From Paenibacillus sp. FSL A5-0031 (GTDB lineage Bacteria; Bacillota; Bacilli; Paenibacillales; Paenibacillaceae): a DNA stretch of 64,000 nt. The notes below the pieces were generated by a model that worked only from the letters and a program-made list of their open reading frames with translations, searched no databases and was not told where the DNA came from. The stretch lies in the NCBI RefSeq assembly GCF_001956295.1, contig NZ_MRTD01000008.1, forward strand, positions 248,001 through 312,000, given 5' to 3'. The translations under genes and the position numbers were made by a program. This document shows, piece by piece, positions 42,806-51,637 of this stretch (positions are counted from its first letter, which is position 1; every line of letters begins with the position of its first letter).

Positions 42806-42845
42806 CAAAAAAAACTCGTCCTGCTTAAAAAGCAAAAACGAGTTT
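42806..42845 (-). terminator. Terminator of the CopD-like gene
   Basis: On the minus strand AAACTCGT pairs with ACGAGTTT, with an inner TGCTT/AAGCA stem, followed by a run of T. Confidence 0.7.
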
Positions 42846-42858
42846 CCTTCTATCTGCT

Positions 42859-43950
42859 CTATTGAACAGATAAAAGTATGCCAAAAAACGGGAATAAGAC
42901 AGCTATGCAAGCAAAGGCAGCAAACATGCTGCGTTTCTCTTTTTTATAGCTGGGAAATAATAAGGCCAGTGCTGCAATTCCAATAACAATCATGCTGATA
43001 TATACCAAATTCCAGTTCCACTGCAGCGACACGTCTTGCAAATCGCCATGCAAAAAAGTAAATAACGGAGATGGAGAAGGCTGTTCGAACTCCCCTTCAT
43101 GAGGCGGCTCCTGTACACCCATGTAGGCGGTTGTGATGAGGATGACTAGTGCAAGTAACGTTTCCGCTCGAAGCCACCATTGCAATCTACTTTTATGCCG
43201 ACCATTATCTGTAATTTTTGATAGAAACCCATTCATAAAGCCTAGAAGAACAAGCGGCAAGAAAACAAGATGCTTAAGTAGAAGCGCTTGTCCATAATTG
43301 ATTCCCCATGAGTTGATATAACCATCGACTAGGAGAAACATCATCACAATACCAGCCGCTACAATAAGGACGATGCTGCTGATCGACATTGGCGTAAACC
43401 ATCGTACAAACGCCTTCCAGTTCCATTCCCCATTTGTAAACCAAGCAACAATAAGAAGCGTGCCAAGCCAAAGAGAAACTGCAGCGACATGAACGGATTG
43501 TGAAAGTACGCCCCAGAAAGGCGAGAAGCCTGCCGGATGGCTGGCCCAGCCATGAGCTAGAATACTGGCACACCATAAGAGTGCTAGAACCCATTTGGTC
43601 ATTTTACCCTGCATGCCTTTAAACTGTGTGATCATGTACATCACGGTACATATAATGAGATTCCAAACCCATGCATTGCCGTACGAATAATCTTTTACAA
43701 CAATTAATAAAACCTGAATAAAGGGCATGTCCTGCGCAAAATCGCGTAAAACAAGCGCTGATCGAAGAATCGACATAAATGAAAACAGCGGGATTGCCAA
43801 TAAAGCATATTGAAATAAATCAGTGATGTTCTTTAATTGCGGTTTGGACTTCTCTGGAATGAATTGAAGCAATAGATAACCGCCGGTCAAAGCAAAGGAC
43901 AAATAAAGCAGCGTTTCAAACAAATAAATGTACAATATGATCAACTCCAA
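42859..43950 (-). CDS. CopD-family membrane protein
   Basis: A protein of up to 363 residues with about eight to nine membrane helices. The conserved motifs S-V-H-V-A-A-V-S-L-W-L-G-T-L and L-L-K-H-L-V-F-L-P-L-V-L-L-G-F identify the CopD copper-related family, also found as the C-terminal half of YcnJ. There is no partner CopC gene nearby. The start is uncertain: the open frame begins at TTG 43950, which lies in the RBS-like GGAG, and TTG 43935 is an alternative. It may act in copper uptake or handling. Confidence 0.8.
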   Translation of the reverse strand: MELIILYIYLFETLLYLSFALTGGYLLLQFIPEKSKPQLKNITDLFQYALLAIPLFSFMSILRSALVLRDFAQDMPFIQVLLIVVKDYSYGNAWVWNLIICTVMYMITQFKGMQGKMTKWVLALLWCASILAHGWASHPAGFSPFWGVLSQSVHVAAVSLWLGTLLIVAWFTNGEWNWKAFVRWFTPMSISSIVLIVAAGIVMMFLLVDGYINSWGINYGQALLLKHLVFLPLVLLGFMNGFLSKITDNGRHKSRLQWWLRAETLLALVILITTAYMGVQEPPHEGEFEQPSPSPLFTFLHGDLQDVSLQWNWNLVYISMIVIGIAALALLFPSYKKEKRSMFAAFACIAVLFPFFGILLSVQ

Positions 43951-44066
43951 GCACAGGGTTCAACTCAAAAGTCATCATATCATAAATAAAAACAAATGAA
44001 TGCATGCTCATATGATATTTGTTTGAAAAATAGGAATGCCCACACTTGAGCACGTATTCCATAAAC

Positions 44067-44101
44067 AAACAGCTCCTTCCTCGGAAGAGAAAAGAGCTGC
44101 C
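44067..44101 (-). terminator. Possible terminator of the sugar operon
   Basis: On the minus strand AGCTC...CTTCC and GGAAGGAGCT form an interrupted stem followed by GTTTGTTTAT, about 30 nt past the last permease stop. The T-run is imperfect. Confidence 0.45.
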
Positions 44102-44130
44102 AGCTGCTATTGGATTATTCAAATATTAGC

Positions 44131-44976
44131 TTATTTAACCGCCCCAGCTGTAATCCCGCTTGCGATTTGCCTTTGAAAAATAATATAAATAATTAGAACC
44201 GGAATAATGGTGATCAACAGCGCTGCGAACAACGGGCCCCACTCTGTACGATACTGCATCTCGGCTTGCATAACGCCAATTTCCACCGGCAGCGTATACT
44301 GGGTCGGATCATTAATAAGTATCGTACCCACGATATATTCGTTCCAGATGTTCAGGATGTTGACGATGCCAACCGTGATCAAACCTGGCTGCGCCAGCGG
44401 AAGCATAACTCGGAAAAATGTCCCGTAATAAGAAGCGCCATCCACAATCGCTGCTTCCTCCAGCTCCTTCGGCAGCGACTTAAAAAACCCGACGAGCACA
44501 AAGATGCCGAAGGCCAGCAAGCTGGACGTATAAACAAATATCAATCCAAGCTTCGTATTAATTAAGCCGAGCGAATTCATCAAGAAAAACAACGGAATGA
44601 GCGCTAGTACAAACGGTACCATCATTGAGGAAATATAAAGCAGAAACAACGCATTGCTTCCTCTAAATTTATATCTCGCCAGCACATACGCTGTCGTTGC
44701 GGATAGGAGCAGCGCCAATATCGTCGATCCTGTCGTAATGACAAGGGAATTCACGAAATAAGTATCAAAGTGGTATTTGCTCCACACATACGAGAAGTTG
44801 GACCAAATAAGCGGAATCTCAGGCAAAGCCCACGGTGCATTCAAGAAAAATTGTTCATTATTTTTTAGAGAATCAAGCAAGGTCCAAATGAGCGGGTACA
44901 ATACCGATATGCCCCATAGGATCAAAATGGCATAGATGATTAGCTTGGCGATTGGATTTTTAATCTGTATATTCAT
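44131..44976 (-). CDS. Sugar ABC transporter permease, MalG type
   Basis: A 281-residue protein with six membrane helices, EAA loop P-K-E-L-E-E-A-A-I-V-D-G-A-S, and the hallmark C terminus I-A-S-G-I-T-A-G-A-V-K. Last gene of a seven-gene operon read on the minus strand. It pairs with the next permease upstream. No ATPase is encoded with it, so an MsmX-like ATPase from elsewhere is expected. Confidence 0.93.
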   Translation of the reverse strand: MNIQIKNPIAKLIIYAILILWGISVLYPLIWTLLDSLKNNEQFFLNAPWALPEIPLIWSNFSYVWSKYHFDTYFVNSLVITTGSTILALLLSATTAYVLARYKFRGSNALFLLYISSMMVPFVLALIPLFFLMNSLGLINTKLGLIFVYTSSLLAFGIFVLVGFFKSLPKELEEAAIVDGASYYGTFFRVMLPLAQPGLITVGIVNILNIWNEYIVGTILINDPTQYTLPVEIGVMQAEMQYRTEWGPLFAALLITIIPVLIIYIIFQRQIASGITAGAVK

Positions 44977-44989
44977 CTCTTTATCCCCC

Positions 44990-45892
44990 TTAGCTCATCT
45001 CAACGGGATCATGACGCATAAGCCGTTGAAGTACGATTGTCGTAATTAAGGACAGGACCAGGATGATAAACCCTATCGAAGCACCATACCCAAAGTGGAA
45101 TTGCCGGAATGCCATTTGATACAAGTAGGAGCCCATAACCTGTGTGCTGTTATCCGGTCCGCCTTCTGTCATAATCCATACGATTACGAAGGAACCGTTA
45201 AGCGTAGTCATCATGATGTTAAGAATGGACACTTTCATCTGCTCCCAAACGAGCGGAAGCGTGATGCTCCAAAACTGTTTCCATTCCCCTGCGCCCTCAA
45301 TGCTTGCCGCTTCAAAATAGGAAGCAGGAATGCTTTGAATAGCTGCAATGAGAAGAATCATATAAAAGCCGATACCCGCCCAAATAGCCGGAGGCAGAAG
45401 CATCCATATGGTATGATCGGAAAAACCGAGCCACGTTATCGATACTTTTTCACTCGTGAATAACGACAAAAATGCATTCAGGAAGCCAATTTGCGGATTA
45501 TATATGAAATTCCACAATACGCCAATAACAACGACGGAAATTACATTCGGAATGAAGAAAATCGACCGAAAAAATCCAGCCAGCTTAAAGCCAAACCTAG
45601 TGAGCGCTACTGCAAAAAACGTCGCGAGAAGCATAATTCCGATTACTTTGCCAGCAACAAGAAAATAGTCGTTGCCGATCGCTCTCCACACAATGGGATC
45701 ATGGAACATCTCTTTGAAATTATCAAAGCCAACAAACGTTTTTGTCTCCGACATGCCGGACCAGTCAAAAAATGAATAATACAAGCTTTGCACTACCGGA
45801 TAGATTGTAAATACGCCGAAAAATAAAAGAGTTGGGATGATGAATGATGCGATAAATATATTTCTCTGCCATTTTACTGTCCCTGAGTTCAT
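44990..45892 (-). CDS. Sugar ABC transporter permease, MalF type
   Basis: About 300 residues with six membrane helices and the EAA loop P-A-S-Y-F-E-A-A-S-I-E-G-A-G. The start is set at ATG 45892 (MNSGTVKWQR), because GGAGGG lies 9 nt upstream. The open frame to 45964 runs into the region just after the binding-protein stop and has no RBS. It pairs with the MalG-type permease 13 nt downstream. Confidence 0.92.
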   Translation of the reverse strand: MNSGTVKWQRNIFIASFIIPTLLFFGVFTIYPVVQSLYYSFFDWSGMSETKTFVGFDNFKEMFHDPIVWRAIGNDYFLVAGKVIGIMLLATFFAVALTRFGFKLAGFFRSIFFIPNVISVVVIGVLWNFIYNPQIGFLNAFLSLFTSEKVSITWLGFSDHTIWMLLPPAIWAGIGFYMILLIAAIQSIPASYFEAASIEGAGEWKQFWSITLPLVWEQMKVSILNIMMTTLNGSFVIVWIMTEGGPDNSTQVMGSYLYQMAFRQFHFGYGASIGFIILVLSLITTIVLQRLMRHDPVEMS

Positions 45893-45979
45893 ACCTTCCA
45901 TCCCTCCGAGTAAATTCACAGAAAGTGATCGAGGCGTTATGCCTCGATCAATCTCTGCCGTCAATCTTTTGAAGGCTTA

Positions 45980-47347
45980 TTATTTGCTAACCTTTTTCAC
46001 CACGTCAGTTACCCGCTTAACCCACTCTTCAGGCGTAATTTTGCTAATCGTCAGTGCATCTGTTGCATCCATCATCGCTTTATCAACGTCAGCGTTGTAA
46101 GTGATTGTTGGGATTACAACCGTGTTAGGATCTGTCAAATATTTAGCAGCATCTTTAACATGGCTTGGCGCATTGGAGCTGCTGATGTCGCCTTTAATGT
46201 TGGAAGGCGCGCCGCTTAGCTCAGCCCATTGTGAAGCTTGATCTTTTGAGAAAATGAATTGCAGGAACGCTTTAGCTGCTTCTTTGTTTTTCGCTTTTTT
46301 CGCGATGGCAACAGTAGCTGTGGATGTATTCGCAACCACTTTACCGCCTGCTTCTTGCGTAATGGAAGGAATGAAACCAAAGTCAAAGCCAGCAGGAACG
46401 TCTTTAGCCATTTCATTAGGCAGCCAAAGGCCATTCACAATGAAAGCATCTTTGTTTTGCAGGAACAGCATTTGTGAATCCGTGTGATTGATTTGGATAG
46501 AAGCTTTGTCGATGTAATCCTTATCGCGCATTTCTACGATTTTGTTCAATGCAGCAAGAACAGCAGGGCTTTCAAAAGCTTCTACTTTGTTAGCTGCCAT
46601 ATCTTGAAGAATAGAGAAATCGTTGTTGTTTGCTGATACGATAGCTGGATACAGGAACGAGCCATTGATATAGTACGGGTATTTACCTGTGTGAATGAAC
46701 GGCGTAATGCCGTCTGCTTTGATTTTTTCGCTTACAGCAAGGAACGATGGGAAGTCAGTTGGCTCAGCCCAGCCTTTTTCCTTGAAGAGCGCTTTGTTCC
46801 AGAAAACACCCCATGAGTTGAGTACGAGTGGAATGTTGTATACTTTACCGTCAAATTGTTGAGCAGGTTGAGCCAAAATGTCGCTGATTAGATCACCGTC
46901 AACGTTTTTGGCATCTTTCAGCCAATCCGTCAAATCCTCCAGCTGGCCGTCTTCAACCATTTGGCGATCGTTCAATACCGGACCATCGATGTATACGAAA
47001 TCTGGCGGGTTGCCGCCGATCCAGCGCGGTCTATTTTGATCGTTAATTTTAGGTCCTGCGGATTCTTTAATGTTAAGCTCCGGATTTGCAGCTTGGAAAT
47101 CAGCAATAACTTTTTTCCACCATTTATCGCCATACCCGCCCACAAAATATTGAATTTCGAAATCGCCTGTCAGCTTAACCGTCGTGTCGGTTGCAGCAGG
47201 TGCGTCCGTCGCTTCAGCAGCCGGCTCCTTTGTAGGTGCATTAGTAGCTGCTCCACCATTATTGCTATTCGAGCCACATCCAACTAACGATACGGCAGCC
47301 AAAATAACGGCGATACCAAGCGCTGCAATCTTTTTCTTCATAATCAT
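45980..47347 (-). CDS. Sugar-binding lipoprotein of the transporter
   Basis: A 455-residue family 1 binding protein. The signal peptide (MIMKKKIAALGIAVILA) ends in lipobox S-L-V-G-C (Cys at about 26). A low-complexity Ala/Thr/Pro/Glu linker (about 30-60) tethers the domain. Landmarks include N-R-P-R-W-I-G-G-N-P-P-D-F-V-Y. ATG 47347 follows GGGAGGG. It precedes the two permeases and is the likely transport receptor. A 189-nt gap to the preceding gene could hold an internal promoter. Confidence 0.92.
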   Translation of the reverse strand: MIMKKKIAALGIAVILAAVSLVGCGSNSNNGGAATNAPTKEPAAEATDAPAATDTTVKLTGDFEIQYFVGGYGDKWWKKVIADFQAANPELNIKESAGPKINDQNRPRWIGGNPPDFVYIDGPVLNDRQMVEDGQLEDLTDWLKDAKNVDGDLISDILAQPAQQFDGKVYNIPLVLNSWGVFWNKALFKEKGWAEPTDFPSFLAVSEKIKADGITPFIHTGKYPYYINGSFLYPAIVSANNNDFSILQDMAANKVEAFESPAVLAALNKIVEMRDKDYIDKASIQINHTDSQMLFLQNKDAFIVNGLWLPNEMAKDVPAGFDFGFIPSITQEAGGKVVANTSTATVAIAKKAKNKEAAKAFLQFIFSKDQASQWAELSGAPSNIKGDISSSNAPSHVKDAAKYLTDPNTVVIPTITYNADVDKAMMDATDALTISKITPEEWVKRVTDVVKKVSK

Positions 47348-47536
47348 TAAAGCAAACCCTCCCAAAAATGATGTTTTTTACACTGTACCTAGGGGCTCAT
47401 CTTGCTGCTCCATCGTGTAATTTCATCATAAATTGGGAGGGCTATAATCTCTATTGAATATCTTCCATATATTCTTTATTATCTTCTCTTCCGTGCATAT
47501 AAAGCTATTTTTCGAGTAATTTCGCTAAGATAGCGC

Positions 47537-48820
47537 TTATTTTTGCTGATTGCTCTTATTTTCTGCAAAAGACTGCAATTCATCTAATGCCGCTTTTGGC
47601 GTCATTTGCTCATATAGAACAGCTTCACCTAGCTTACGGGTATAATCAAGCACCGCTTGCCAAGCAGGCTCCTTCGCCGGATAAAACCTCGCTTTGCTTA
47701 ACGCTTCCAAATCGCTTTTGATCACTTCGCTTTTCTCCGACAGCTTGGTGCCCACCGTCGTCGTAACGGGAAGAAACCCTTCGCGTTTAATCATTTCTTC
47801 ATAAGCTCGATCTTCATAAAGGAAGTCAAGAAACTTGGACAACGCTTCTTTATTGGTATGATCAGTTTTGAAGGACACGAGCAGATCATGTACACCAAAC
47901 GTAATTGGCGATGTACCATCCTTTACTGGAATCGGACCCTTTCCCCATTCCAGCTCCGGAAACTCTTTGGGGACGACTGCCGAGAAATAATTGCCAGATA
48001 TCATCATAGCAAGATGGCCTCCGCCCATAATTCGCTGCTTCTCGTCGCGAGTCGTTATGTTCGGCTCTGGCTCAGTCAAGCCTTTATCAAACAGCTCTTT
48101 AAAAAAAGTCAATCCTTCCACATTGGTCGGTGAATTAATGGCCCATTTCCCATCTTTAATCCAATCTCCACCCGAGCCAAAAAATATATAAGACAAAGTC
48201 GCCTGTGTCTCATTGTCCGACAGGTCAATTCCGAAGCCGTCTGCTGCGCCAAGTGCTTTAATTTTCATTGCGGCCTGCTCTAGCTCCGACCACGTTGTCG
48301 GAGGGGCAGCAATGCCCGCTTTGCGGAACAGCTCCTTGTTATAGTATAAATTCCGTGTAGTAGCAACGTATGGAATTGCGTATTGCACCCCGTCTATCTG
48401 ATCCATATCTACTAAGTTCGGATACAGCCGATTCGCTAGTTCAGGCGATATAATATCATCCATATTATTTAACAAGCCATCCTTGGCGTAATGGGCATAC
48501 ACATTCGTATTCAGAAGATCGGGAGGCTGGTTTTTGCTAATCATAGTCGTATAGATTCCATCAAGTATATCCCAGTTGGCTACTTGCAGCTCTACATCAA
48601 TGAGAGGGTTTTTCCTCTCAAACTCTTTTACCAGCTTTTCAAGCAGCGGCTTCGTTTCCGTACTGTATTCGGAGGCGACAAACCGAATCAACGCCCGCTC
48701 CTCCTTCGGAGTAGCAACTGGCTCTGGGTTCTCGTTCATGCACGAAGAGGAAACTACTGTAATTAACAAAAGGCTGATAGCAACCATAAGAGGTTTAATT
48801 CCATACCGTTTTCGCTGCAT
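47537..48820 (-). CDS. Second sugar-binding lipoprotein, next to the sensor genes
   Basis: A 427-residue family 1 binding protein with lipobox S-S-S-C (Cys at about 27). Landmarks are P-P-D-L-L-N-T-N-V-Y-A and M-M-I-S-G-N-Y-F-S-A-V. It is clearly a different protein from the binding protein encoded just downstream. It follows the RbsB-like protein and the YesM/YesN genes. It may be a second receptor for the same permeases, or a ligand-presenting partner for the kinase. The RBS (GGAAGG) is rather far from the ATG. Confidence 0.88.
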   Translation of the reverse strand: MQRKRYGIKPLMVAISLLLITVVSSSCMNENPEPVATPKEERALIRFVASEYSTETKPLLEKLVKEFERKNPLIDVELQVANWDILDGIYTTMISKNQPPDLLNTNVYAHYAKDGLLNNMDDIISPELANRLYPNLVDMDQIDGVQYAIPYVATTRNLYYNKELFRKAGIAAPPTTWSELEQAAMKIKALGAADGFGIDLSDNETQATLSYIFFGSGGDWIKDGKWAINSPTNVEGLTFFKELFDKGLTEPEPNITTRDEKQRIMGGGHLAMMISGNYFSAVVPKEFPELEWGKGPIPVKDGTSPITFGVHDLLVSFKTDHTNKEALSKFLDFLYEDRAYEEMIKREGFLPVTTTVGTKLSEKSEVIKSDLEALSKARFYPAKEPAWQAVLDYTRKLGEAVLYEQMTPKAALDELQSFAENKSNQQK

Positions 48821-48849
48821 AAAGTTATATTATCCTTCCGAATAGGGAT

Positions 48850-49836
48850 CTACTTACTCGTTATAAATGGGAATAGCAGCTTCTGATTTTCCGTTGTGTA
48901 CATATTTTCTTTCGTAATGACATTGGATTCGATATAGGTGATAGGCTCGGTTTTTTCTCCATCAATTAGCTTTAGCGCCGCTTTCACGCCAAGATAACCC
49001 ATATTAAATGGCTTTTGTACAATAGAAGCTGTCATAATGCCCGACTCCAGCAACTGAACCTCATCACTGGTGCTATCAAATCCAATAAGATTAATAGCAC
49101 CTGTCTTGTTATACTCCTTCAGCAGCCTTGCAACCCCTTGTGACGCGGATTGATTGAGCGTAATAAATGTATTAATGCCGGAATCACTTCGAAGCAGCCG
49201 CTTGGCAATTTCATAGGCTTGATCCTCGGAATCATCTGCATAATAGGTTTCCATTGCACTCGCTTTGTAGCCCTTTAATGCAAGGCGCATTCCCTCCAGC
49301 CTCTCTTGCGAAATAACCGAGCTCGCGTAATCACTAATAACGGCAATATTCGGATCGCCGTCCGTTTCCTGAATGGAGGTTTGTCCTGCTAGTTGTCCTG
49401 CTTCTTTATGGTTGCTTGAAACAACGATAGGAGAGGGCTTCATACTCGGAGAATGATTAATAATGACCAGCTTGATGCCTGCAGCGCGCGCCTTGGCAAG
49501 AATAGCTGGCATTCGATTATCCATTACCATATCTATGACAATCGCTTGCGGCTTCCGTGCGATCGCATCCTCCAAGATTTGAATCTGAGCATTGGAATCG
49601 CCTTCAATAAGCGGACCTTCTACACTTAGGTTTAGCCCCGTCTCTTTGGCTGCTGCTTCCGCACCCTGATTGACTGCCTGCCAGAAATCAAGTCGAATAT
49701 TTAAGGATTTCAAAATGACCGTAACATTTTTCTCCTCATGGTTAACGCCAAAAAGCAGATTAAAGTTGAATACAAAATAGATGGCAATCATCGCAATTGC
49801 CACGACTAGCAGCAGCGTAAATCGATGCTTTCGCAT
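48850..49836 (-). CDS. Membrane-anchored RbsB-like sugar-binding protein, probable sensor component
   Basis: A 328-residue protein with an N-terminal hydrophobic segment (about residues 7-29) without a lipobox, so it is anchored or secreted. A type I periplasmic-binding domain of the RbsB/YtfQ kind follows: L-E-D-A-I-A-R-K-P-Q-A-I-V-I, then A-G-I-K-L-V-I-I-N and L-I-G-F-D-S-T-S-D. It is encoded 15 nt from the YesM kinase gene, with no permease of its own class. In Geobacillus AraP-AraS-AraT such a protein presents arabinose to the kinase. By position this one probably does the same for another sugar. Confidence 0.88.
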   Translation of the reverse strand: MRKHRFTLLLVVAIAMIAIYFVFNFNLLFGVNHEEKNVTVILKSLNIRLDFWQAVNQGAEAAAKETGLNLSVEGPLIEGDSNAQIQILEDAIARKPQAIVIDMVMDNRMPAILAKARAAGIKLVIINHSPSMKPSPIVVSSNHKEAGQLAGQTSIQETDGDPNIAVISDYASSVISQERLEGMRLALKGYKASAMETYYADDSEDQAYEIAKRLLRSDSGINTFITLNQSASQGVARLLKEYNKTGAINLIGFDSTSDEVQLLESGIMTASIVQKPFNMGYLGVKAALKLIDGEKTEPITYIESNVITKENMYTTENQKLLFPFITSK

Positions 49837-49851
49837 TATTTTGCTTCCCCC

Positions 49852-51636
49852 TTAATCGAGCTTCGGTATTACGATCGTAATACAGGTGCCCTCTTCAATT
49901 TCGCTGCGAATTTGGATGCCATACTCATGTCCAAAATAGAGCTTAATCCGCTCGTTTACATTGCGTATCCCGATGCCCTGGTTGGCGTTATCCTCCAAGT
50001 TGCTGTAGAGAAGCTTCCCTAGCTGTTCCGCTGACATCCCTTGGCCGTTATCCTCTACTTCAAAAATAATTTGATCGCCAGACTGCCTTCCACGTATCGT
50101 AATTAATCCATCATCCATGCCATACATGTTCCGGATGCCATGATATATCGCATTTTCTACAAAAGGCTGCAGCAATATTTTTAACGTTTTATAGTCGAGA
50201 ATTGATTCTTCCATATCAATGACATAATTAAGCTCATCGTTATAGCGCATTTTCTGTATAAGCAAGTAGTTCGTAATATGCTCAATTTCCACTCGAATTG
50301 GAACGAGCTCTTTTTCCTTCGTAATGCTGGCGCGGAACAGCTTAGCTAAAGCGGATGTCATCAGAACGACCTCCTCATGCTGCTTCTGCTCGGCCATCCA
50401 CACAATCGAATCGAGAGTGTTGTATAGAAAATGGGGATTGATTTGCGATTGAAGCAGCAGAAGCTCGCTTTTTCGCTTATTTTCCTGATTTAAAATCGTT
50501 TCCTCCATTAGAAACTTGGTTCGGCTGACCATTAAGTTAAAAGATCGACCCAGCTGTCCAATTTCATTCATTTGGCCAATTTCCGTCTGAATATTAAAGT
50601 TGCCCTTCTCTACTTGCTTCATGTCGGATTGCAATACTTTAATAGGCTTGGATAAGCGATGTGACAATCCTATGGAAATCAGCAGCGTAACAGCTAAGCC
50701 GCATAAGGAATAAAAAATAATGGAATTACGCAGACCCTCTTTGTTTGCAATCAAATCATCTGAATAAGCCACTCCGGCAATTCTCCATCCAAAGTTTGTG
50801 TCCTGCACGGAGTAAATACGTTTGTCTCCACCCTCGTTCACGACGAAGGATTGACCGCTTGGAGCCTGCAAAACTTCTGCAATACGCTCTGTACGCAGTT
50901 TGCTATCGATGAGCTGCTGCTGCGGATGATAAACGATATGGCCTTCGTTATCCACGATGAAGAGATAACCTTTTTTGCCGAGGTTAATATTTTCGCAAAT
51001 GTCATTAATGACACTTAAGTTTAGATCAACGAGGAGTACGCCATCCGCCTTAATCCCATCTGTGCTCTTAAGCTCTCGACTCAGAGAAACAACCCAGCGG
51101 TATTCGTTTTCAATTAAGCTTTGTACATGAGGTGCAGAAACGACGGACCTGCCGCCTGCCGCTTTTGCCAGCTGATACCACTCTTGATCCTCTATCTTCG
51201 TATTTGGATTTAAGGTAGTTATTCGGCGGTCAGAAACAAATCGACCATTGTATCCAAACACCATAATGGATGCAATGTCCTTGCGCGTATACAAAATCGC
51301 CTGAAACAAGTCGGAAATTTGCTTCTCATACGTGCGGCGGTTCTCTGCGCTGATAAAGTTATTGTCCGATATGTAATACTTGACGTCCTTATTCGTTAAA
51401 GCGAGCAGTGATATATTTTCCATATTGTCGACATACGATTGAATATTTAAATTGACTTGCTTAATGATTTCCTCAATGTAGCCCTTCGAATTCCGCTCAA
51501 CCGCCGCGACGGAAACCTGATAGCTTACTAGAGTTGTTAATACAATTGCAGCCAAAATCAGCATAGAAAACGCCAAAGATATATTGGATTGAATGCTTTT
51601 TAGCGGAAACAAAGGAAAGAACCGATCTTTGAGCAT
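49852..51636 (-). CDS. YesM-family sensor histidine kinase
   Basis: A 594-residue membrane kinase. First helix about residues 18-40, extracellular Cache-like sensor about 45-295, second helix about 300-320, HAMP (L-S-K-P-I-K-V-L-Q-S-D-M), His_kinase motif with the phosphoacceptor in Q-S-Q-I-N-P-H-F-L-Y-N-T, and HATPase with V-E-N-A-I-Y-H-G, D-N-G-Q-G-M and G-I-G-I-R-N-V-N-E-R. It follows the YesN gene after a single base and precedes the RbsB-like gene. Together they form a sugar-sensing module. Confidence 0.95.
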   Translation of the reverse strand: MLKDRFFPLFPLKSIQSNISLAFSMLILAAIVLTTLVSYQVSVAAVERNSKGYIEEIIKQVNLNIQSYVDNMENISLLALTNKDVKYYISDNNFISAENRRTYEKQISDLFQAILYTRKDIASIMVFGYNGRFVSDRRITTLNPNTKIEDQEWYQLAKAAGGRSVVSAPHVQSLIENEYRWVVSLSRELKSTDGIKADGVLLVDLNLSVINDICENINLGKKGYLFIVDNEGHIVYHPQQQLIDSKLRTERIAEVLQAPSGQSFVVNEGGDKRIYSVQDTNFGWRIAGVAYSDDLIANKEGLRNSIIFYSLCGLAVTLLISIGLSHRLSKPIKVLQSDMKQVEKGNFNIQTEIGQMNEIGQLGRSFNLMVSRTKFLMEETILNQENKRKSELLLLQSQINPHFLYNTLDSIVWMAEQKQHEEVVLMTSALAKLFRASITKEKELVPIRVEIEHITNYLLIQKMRYNDELNYVIDMEESILDYKTLKILLQPFVENAIYHGIRNMYGMDDGLITIRGRQSGDQIIFEVEDNGQGMSAEQLGKLLYSNLEDNANQGIGIRNVNERIKLYFGHEYGIQIRSEIEEGTCITIVIPKLD

Positions 51637-51637
51637 G

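Noticed and set aside
43916..44122. 68-codon minus-strand frame overlapping the CopD start
   Set aside because: It overlaps the possible operon terminator and has no RBS or conserved feature.
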